From positions 1 through 9,909 of the forward strand of contig USNP01000013.1 in NCBI GenBank assembly GCA_900556165.1: 9,909 bases of DNA, read 5' to 3'. The DNA comes from an uncultured bacterium. GTDB lineage: Bacteria; Patescibacteriota; Saccharimonadia; Saccharimonadales; Saccharimonadaceae. A program made the position numbers and the translations under genes. Shown here one piece after another: positions 7,099-9,909 of this stretch (positions are counted from its first letter, which is position 1; each line of letters starts with the position of its first letter). Below the pieces are notes generated by a model, which worked only from the letters and a program-made list of their open reading frames with translations, ran no database searches and was not told the DNA's origin.

Positions 7099-7485
7099 TT
7101 AAGCCCTCCTTGCTTTCTTTGGACGAACACCACCGTGTGGAACACCCGTCACATCTTTAATACTTTCAACAGTAATATTTGCGTTTGAAAGTGATCGGAT
7201 CGCTGAGTCGCGACCAAGTCCAACACCTTTAACGAAAACATCTACTGATTTTAGACCATATAGAGTCTGTGCATTTTCGGCTGCTTTCTCAGTTGCAACC
7301 TGCGCTGCATAAGCTGTACCTTTTTTACTTCCGCGGAAGCCACATGCACCAGCACTTGCTGCTGCTAAAGCATTACCTTTTTTATCTGTAAAAGTAATGA
7401 TTGTGTTGTTAAAAGTAGCTTGGATATGCATTTGACCTGATGGAACAGATCGGCGCTGTTTTTTACGACTAACTTTTTCTGCCAT
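7099..7485 (-). CDS. rpsK: 30S ribosomal protein S11 (uS11)
   Basis: Platform protein of the small subunit near the mRNA exit and E site. The 128 residues contain HIQATFNNTIITFTDKKGN (20-38), the glycine-rich SAGACGFRGSKKGTAYAAQ (about 44-62), VFVKGVGLGRDSAIRSL (83-99) and the characteristic C-terminus TGVPHGGVRPKKARRA. The segment usually read as a Trp/Ser-rich turn before SAG is here ALAAASAG, a mild deviation. It starts 20 nt after rpsM with AAAGGGA about eight bases before the ATG. Its last two arginine codons are AGG AGG and double as the rpsD ribosome-binding site. Confidence 0.98.
   Translation of the reverse strand: MAEKVSRKKQRRSVPSGQMHIQATFNNTIITFTDKKGNALAAASAGACGFRGSKKGTAYAAQVATEKAAENAQTLYGLKSVDVFVKGVGLGRDSAIRSLSNANITVESIKDVTGVPHGGVRPKKARRA
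7104..7111 (-). promoter_or_regulatory. Ribosome-binding site of rpsD embedded in rpsK
   Basis: AAGGAGGG on the minus strand, eight bases before the rpsD ATG. It is formed by the final rpsK codons GCA AGG AGG GCT. It is the strongest Shine-Dalgarno match in the operon and confirms the rpsD start. Confidence 0.8.
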
Positions 7486-7505
7486 AATTCTATCCCTTTC
7501 TTAAA

Positions 7506-7892
7506 TCAAGTCTTACTTGCTGCTTTTGGCTGTGCTCCACCAACGGCGATTGCGCGACCCTTTCGAGTTCGTGCGTTCGTTCGTGTGCGCTGACCGTTTA
7601 CAGGCAGACCTGATTTGTGTCGCATACCTTTATAGTTGTTAATGTCTTTTAGACGTTTAATATTATTTGCCACGAGGCGTTGCAGATCACCTTCTACAGT
7701 GTAATTATTATCAATAATTTCACGTAGCTTCTGTTCTTCAGCCTCGGTGAGATCTTTCACCCGAGTGGTCGGCTCAATTTTAGCCGCCGCAAGGATGGTT
7801 CGCGAAGTTGTTTCGCCAATACCATAAATGTAAGTAAGAGCGATCCAAACTTGCTTTTCTGCTGGGATTGTTACCCCTGCGATTCGAGCCAT
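7506..7892 (-). CDS. rpsM: 30S ribosomal protein S13 (uS13)
   Basis: Small-subunit head protein that bridges to the large subunit and touches P-site tRNA. The 128 residues begin MARIAGVTIPAEKQVWIALTYIYGIGETTSR, carry EGDLQRLVANNIKRLKDINNYKGMRH (about 67-92), and end with GLPVNGQRTRTNARTRKG plus a short basic/Ala tail. This is a complete, ordinary family member. It begins two bases after the rpmJ stop. It ends with TGA, which shows that TGA is a stop in this organism and argues against the recoded Gracilibacteria/SR1 lineages. Confidence 0.98.
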   Translation of the reverse strand: MARIAGVTIPAEKQVWIALTYIYGIGETTSRTILAAAKIEPTTRVKDLTEAEEQKLREIIDNNYTVEGDLQRLVANNIKRLKDINNYKGMRHKSGLPVNGQRTRTNARTRKGRAIAVGGAQPKAASKT

Positions 7893-7894
7893 AC

Positions 7895-8011
7895 TTAACC
7901 CTGCCTTTGCTTATTCTTAGGTTTTTTCTTATTGATAACACGAAGTCGACCTTTTCGGCGAACTAAAATGTCATCTGGACTGATTTTTTTAACACTTGCA
8001 CGAACTTTCAT
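7895..8011 (-). CDS. rpmJ: 50S ribosomal protein L36 (bL36), zinc-ligand-free form
   Basis: Smallest large-subunit protein. I read 38 codons from the ATG at 8009-8011 to the TAA at 7895-7897: MKVRASVKKISPDDILVRRK at the start and KKKPKNKQRQG at the end. The MKVRASVKK start and the KxKQRQG end are diagnostic of L36. The four zinc ligands of the classic form (CxxC, a later Cys, and His) are all replaced: Ser and Asp/Asp where the CxxC lies, Asn at the third Cys and Asn at the His. This is therefore a C-minus type. An AAGGAG at 8025-8030 lies 13 bases upstream, a long spacing. Its place between infA and rpsM is canonical. Confidence 0.95.
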   Translation of the reverse strand: MKVRASVKKISPDDILVRRKGRLRVINKKKPKNKQRQG

Positions 8012-8062
8012 AAGTGTGTAAAAACTCCTTATCCGTTAGGTTTATATTATCTGCAAATCCCC

Positions 8063-8099
8063 ATAGAAATAATAAGCCCTAGAAAAATGGCTTTTCTAT
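8063..8099 (-). other. Structured infA-rpmJ intergenic region with alternative hairpins
   Basis: The 98-nt gap 8012-8109 is the largest within the operon. Two mutually exclusive folds are visible: a 7-bp stem 8080-8086 with 8092-8098 (loop of five), or AGCC/GGCT (8075-8078 with 8089-8092) stacked under a 7-bp outer stem 8063-8069 with 8093-8099 and a 5-base bulge. The second fold is followed by an AT-rich stretch but has no clean T-run. A weak internal promoter (TTGCAG, 17 bases, GATAAG) may also exist. The function is unknown: attenuation, RNA processing or mRNA stability are options. Confidence 0.3.
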
Positions 8100-8109
8100 T
8101 TCGAACTTG

Positions 8110-8331
8110 CTAATCTCTTAGGCGGAAGCTGATTCTCCCCTTCGTGAGATCGTAAGGGGTCAACTCTACTTCAACCTTGTCGCCCGGAACTAATCGAATA
8201 TAATGCTTTCGCATTTTTCCACTAATATGAGCGATGATTGTATGCCCATTTTGAAGTTCAACTTTAAACTGCGTGTTCGGCAAAGCCTCCACGATTCGTC
8301 CTTCCAATTTTATTACTTCCTTTTGAGCCAT
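8110..8331 (-). CDS. infA: Translation initiation factor IF-1
   Basis: Single OB-fold protein that binds the 30S A site during initiation. The 73 residues align over the full length with E. coli IF-1: KLEGRIVEALPNTQFKVELQ (8-27), NGHTIIAHISGKMRKHYIRL (28-47), PGDKVEVELTPYDLTKGRIS (49-68) and the ending FRLRD. The start is fixed by this homology and by the MAQKE opening; no Shine-Dalgarno lies upstream. A strong promoter sits so close that the mRNA would begin only a few bases before the ATG. It is the first gene of the ribosomal cluster, an infA-rpmJ-rpsM order typical of Gram-positive and CPR genomes, although secY-adk-map are not directly upstream here. Confidence 0.97.
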   Translation of the reverse strand: MAQKEVIKLEGRIVEALPNTQFKVELQNGHTIIAHISGKMRKHYIRLVPGDKVEVELTPYDLTKGRISFRLRD

Positions 8332-8342
8332 AAATCTATACT

Positions 8343-8371
8343 ATTCTACATTATTACATTATAAAAGTCAA
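8343..8371 (-). promoter_or_regulatory. Strong sigma70-type promoter of the infA-rpsI operon
   Basis: TTGACT (8366-8371), 17 bases, then TAGAAT (8343-8348) on the minus strand. The predicted start is at about 8335-8338, four to seven bases before the infA ATG (8331). The 29 bases upstream of the -35 box (8372-8400) are almost pure A/T with phased runs, resembling an UP element for the alpha C-terminal domain encoded in this same operon. Confidence 0.8.
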
Positions 8372-8379
8372 TAGTTTTA

Positions 8380-8400
8380 TTTAATTTTATTAAAATTAAA
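8380..8400. repeat. A/T-only perfect inverted repeat
   Basis: Ten-base arms TTTAATTTTA and TAAAATTAAA around one central base. It lies between the HAD-gene stem-loop and the infA -35 box, so it forms both the T-rich tail of the terminator and the AT-rich upstream part of the infA promoter. Confidence 0.6.
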
Positions 8401-8422
8401 AGCGCCCACACTCTGGACGCTT
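8388..8422 (-). terminator. Rho-independent terminator of the HAD phosphatase-like gene
   Basis: Minus-strand stem AGCGTCC/GGGCGCT (8415-8421 with 8401-8407, one G-U pair, extended by an A-T pair 8422/8400), loop of seven, then TTTTAATTTTA. The wobble pair would be a C-A mismatch on the plus strand, so it acts leftward. It lies 18 bases after the stop codon at 8440. Confidence 0.8.
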
Positions 8423-8439
8423 GTATATAAGTCTGATAA

Positions 8440-9321
8440 CTATACGCTATCTTTAAGAGTCTTCGCAATATCACTATCTTTCAATATTAAAGGAGACCAA
8501 GTATCAACATGATATTCATCAGATTTTATAGGGAATGTTCTGATATACTGAATTATAGTTCGTCTCTTTCTTTCGGTAACAATTGTATATTTACCAAAAT
8601 CCGAATATTGCTTTAATTTTCCAATTTTAAAAAATTCAACAATTTTCGAAAAGAATCTTATCGAAGGATTAATAATAAAAGCTTTATCTGCATATTCCAT
8701 CATTGAAAAATCACATTCAGTATCACCAACTGCAACAATATAAAAATTGTCACGATTAAAATCTCCAGAACTATGATCTCGCAAAAGTTCTTCTATAAAG
8801 ATATGTTTATCTTGGAAAGTTCTAATCGAAGTCTCTTTGAATATTCCAGTCTTTTCATCCTTTACATAATCCTGACCAATTCCTTTTGAAAAGCCATATT
8901 CTTTTACGAAAGCATCAACTAAAAATTTTGGTGAGCCAGAAATTGCAACTAATTCGAAACCTTCTTGTCGCAAAAACTTTATAAGCTCTTTCGAAAATAC
9001 ATAGTCCTGATGGTCTCGATATTCAACTGCAACTCGACGACCAATCTCACGAACTTCTTCGATAGTGTAATTTTTAAGTGCAAACATTGCAAATTTAACA
9101 ACTTTTTGGCAATATTCACCAAATAAATCATCCGCTCTATCTTCAGAAGATTTATAAGCTTTCCTAAGACTAGAAATTTCACTCTGCAATTCGAAATACT
9201 TATTAAAATCTTTTCCGCGATATTTATAGTCTCTTACTAAAATTTCAAAAAGAGATTCCGTCAAAGACTTATTTCTGATTGTTCCGTCTATATCAAAAAA
9301 TGCAACTCGATTTTTTGGCAT
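8440..9321 (-). CDS. HAD-superfamily (subfamily IB) phosphatase-like protein
   Basis: Probable cytoplasmic phosphohydrolase of the phosphoserine-phosphatase-like IB group; the substrate is unknown. With the ATG at 9321 it has 293 residues. All four catalytic motifs are present: FFDIDGT (nucleophile D10, acid D12), ISGS (S128), K172 in the FQDKH segment, and VGDTECD (D200, D204). A helical cap lies between motifs I and II (about 25-110), as in subfamily IB. About 60 residues after the Rossmann core (from residue 235, basic, with RKRRTIIQYIRTFP) are unassigned and are not a membrane segment. I prefer the ATG at 9321 because GGGGGTGG lies just upstream; TTG at 9336 and GTG at 9330 are in-frame alternatives. 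It has its own promoter and terminator, so it is monocistronic. Its neighbours (sortase, infA) do not reveal the substrate. Confidence 0.85.
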   Translation of the reverse strand: MPKNRVAFFDIDGTIRNKSLTESLFEILVRDYKYRGKDFNKYFELQSEISSLRKAYKSSEDRADDLFGEYCQKVVKFAMFALKNYTIEEVREIGRRVAVEYRDHQDYVFSKELIKFLRQEGFELVAISGSPKFLVDAFVKEYGFSKGIGQDYVKDEKTGIFKETSIRTFQDKHIFIEELLRDHSSGDFNRDNFYIVAVGDTECDFSMMEYADKAFIINPSIRFFSKIVEFFKIGKLKQYSDFGKYTIVTERKRRTIIQYIRTFPIKSDEYHVDTWSPLILKDSDIAKTLKDSV

Positions 9322-9336
9322 ATTTTCCACCCCCAA

Positions 9337-9373
9337 ATTAAAAATGTACTACTTATTTATAGTAGCACATTTT
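9337..9373 (-). terminator. Probable terminator of the sortase gene, overlapping the next promoter
   Basis: Minus-strand stem of 13 pairs (9361-9373 with 9341-9353, one G-U) around a seven-base loop, followed by TAATTT after the four U residues at the end of the 3' arm. It lies 17 bases after the sortase stop. It is AT-rich, hence moderate confidence. The loop and stem contain the -10 box of the HAD gene promoter, so an operator role is also possible. Confidence 0.55.
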
Positions 9374-9387
9374 AACATTTTTGTCAA
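9359..9387 (-). promoter_or_regulatory. Consensus sigma70-type promoter of the HAD gene
   Basis: TTGACA (9382-9387), 17 bases, TACTAT (9359-9364), with a TGC extended -10 just before it. The predicted start near 9352 gives a leader of about 30 nt containing GGGGGTGG before the ATG at 9321. The -35 box begins two bases after the sortase stop codon. Confidence 0.8.
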
Positions 9388-9389
9388 TT

Positions 9390-9909
9390 TTAAGCCTTTC
9401 GAGCTGCACGAAGCATAACACGCTTATTGAAGGTATTCTTTGAATAATCCCAGTCACCAACACATGTTATTATATTAAGCCCTTCTTTCAATGGATCTAT
9501 CGAGTCTAGCATTGTCCTCATACCTAAAGGGTTATTTTCATCGTTTATCTCATTAACACTCATCTCTCTATTGTCGCGAACTTCATAGGTTATTTTTTGA
9601 CCATCACCTCTTTCGATTACAATATCTGAACCTTTAGAAAGTTTTCCAAGATTTTCAAAAATTCCACCTTTTGTCGGTCCTCCATTATGACCATCGATTA
9701 GTAAAGCGCCTTTTCCACTTCCGGGTAAAGAGCTTTTCATATACCATCCGACATCATATATTGATATTGGTGAATCAAGTTGATTAGTGTTTTTAACCAA
9801 TCCAAGCTGAACAACACGAGCATTCGAAATCTTTAAGTTAGGTATTGATAAGAATCTTGGAAAAGATGGGTTTGGAACTTGATAGCTGTTCTTATTATTA
9901 TCTGTAACT
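9390..9909 (-). CDS. Sortase-family transpeptidase (N-terminus outside window)
   Basis: C-terminal 172 residues of a class E/F-like sortase, a membrane-anchored cysteine transpeptidase that cleaves sorting signals and attaches proteins at the cell surface. A start seems possible at the TTG at 9800, but the frame stays open to the window edge, and the extra residues (PRFLSIPNLKISNARVVQLG) form the expected first strands of a sortase fold; the gene therefore begins beyond 9909. Catalytic residues are visible: His in IDGHNGG, Cys in IITCVGDW and Arg in FNKRVMLRA at the end. YDVGWY and a FENLGKLSKGSDIVIE strand match the family. The N-terminal signal/anchor segment is not in view. No LPxTG-type substrate gene is in the window. 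The gene ends just before the promoter of the HAD gene. Confidence 0.9.
   Translation of the reverse strand, partial: VTDNNKNSYQVPNPSFPRFLSIPNLKISNARVVQLGLVKNTNQLDSPISIYDVGWYMKSSLPGSGKGALLIDGHNGGPTKGGIFENLGKLSKGSDIVIERGDGQKITYEVRDNREMSVNEINDENNPLGMRTMLDSIDPLKEGLNIITCVGDWDYSKNTFNKRVMLRAARKA

Noticed and set aside
6879..7145. 88-residue minus-strand frame across the rpsK/rpsD junction
   Set aside because: It overlaps both conserved genes in another frame and has no independent start signal or family resemblance.
1..9909. Alternative genetic code with TGA as glycine
   Set aside because: rpsM ends at TGA exactly where the S13 family ends, and no in-frame TGA occurs inside the recognised genes.

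Overview
The window is a low-GC bacterial chromosome segment in which every supported gene lies on the minus strand, so transcription runs from right (9909) to left (1). It reads under the standard bacterial code: TGA ends rpsM, and TAA or TAG ends the other genes. The gene content suggests a Candidate Phyla Radiation bacterium, most likely Candidatus Saccharibacteria (TM7). The reasons are the compact infA-rpmJ-rpsM-rpsK-rpsD-rpoA-rplQ-rplM-rpsI cluster with 0-23 nt gaps from rpmJ onward, zinc-ligand-free forms of L36 and S4, a neighbouring class E/F-like sortase, and Firmicutes-like type I restriction genes. The phylum assignment is inference from remembered family features, not a search.

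Right to left: (1) 9390-9909 is the C-terminal part of a sortase whose gene starts outside the window. (2) 8440-9321 encodes a subfamily-IB HAD phosphatase-like protein with its own consensus promoter, which overlaps the apparent terminator of the sortase gene. (3) 4298-8331 is the translation/RNA polymerase operon: IF-1, L36, S13, S11, S4, RNA polymerase alpha, L17, L13 and S9. It starts from a near-consensus promoter placed so that infA mRNA would be almost leaderless, and it ends at a strong stem-loop terminator just after rpsI. (4) 1-4139 is a type I restriction-modification locus: hsdR with its own promoter and a palindromic operator-like repeat, followed at zero distance (TAAATG) by hsdS, which runs off the left edge. 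hsdM is not in the window.

The genes fall into three functions: a cell-surface enzyme, growth-linked translation and transcription machinery, and DNA defence. The most notable points are regulatory compactness (promoters overlapping terminators, stop/start junctions of 0-3 nt), the near-leaderless infA, the zinc-free L36 and S4, and an HsdS with two target-recognition domains flanked by a 33-bp in-frame direct repeat, a layout suited to recombinational specificity switching. I found no clearly new multi-gene system. No gene-free stretch exceeds 300 bases; the longest gaps are about 158 nt (4140-4297), 108 nt (8332-8439) and 98 nt (8012-8109), all described below. I see no tRNA, rRNA, CRISPR array or insertion sequence.
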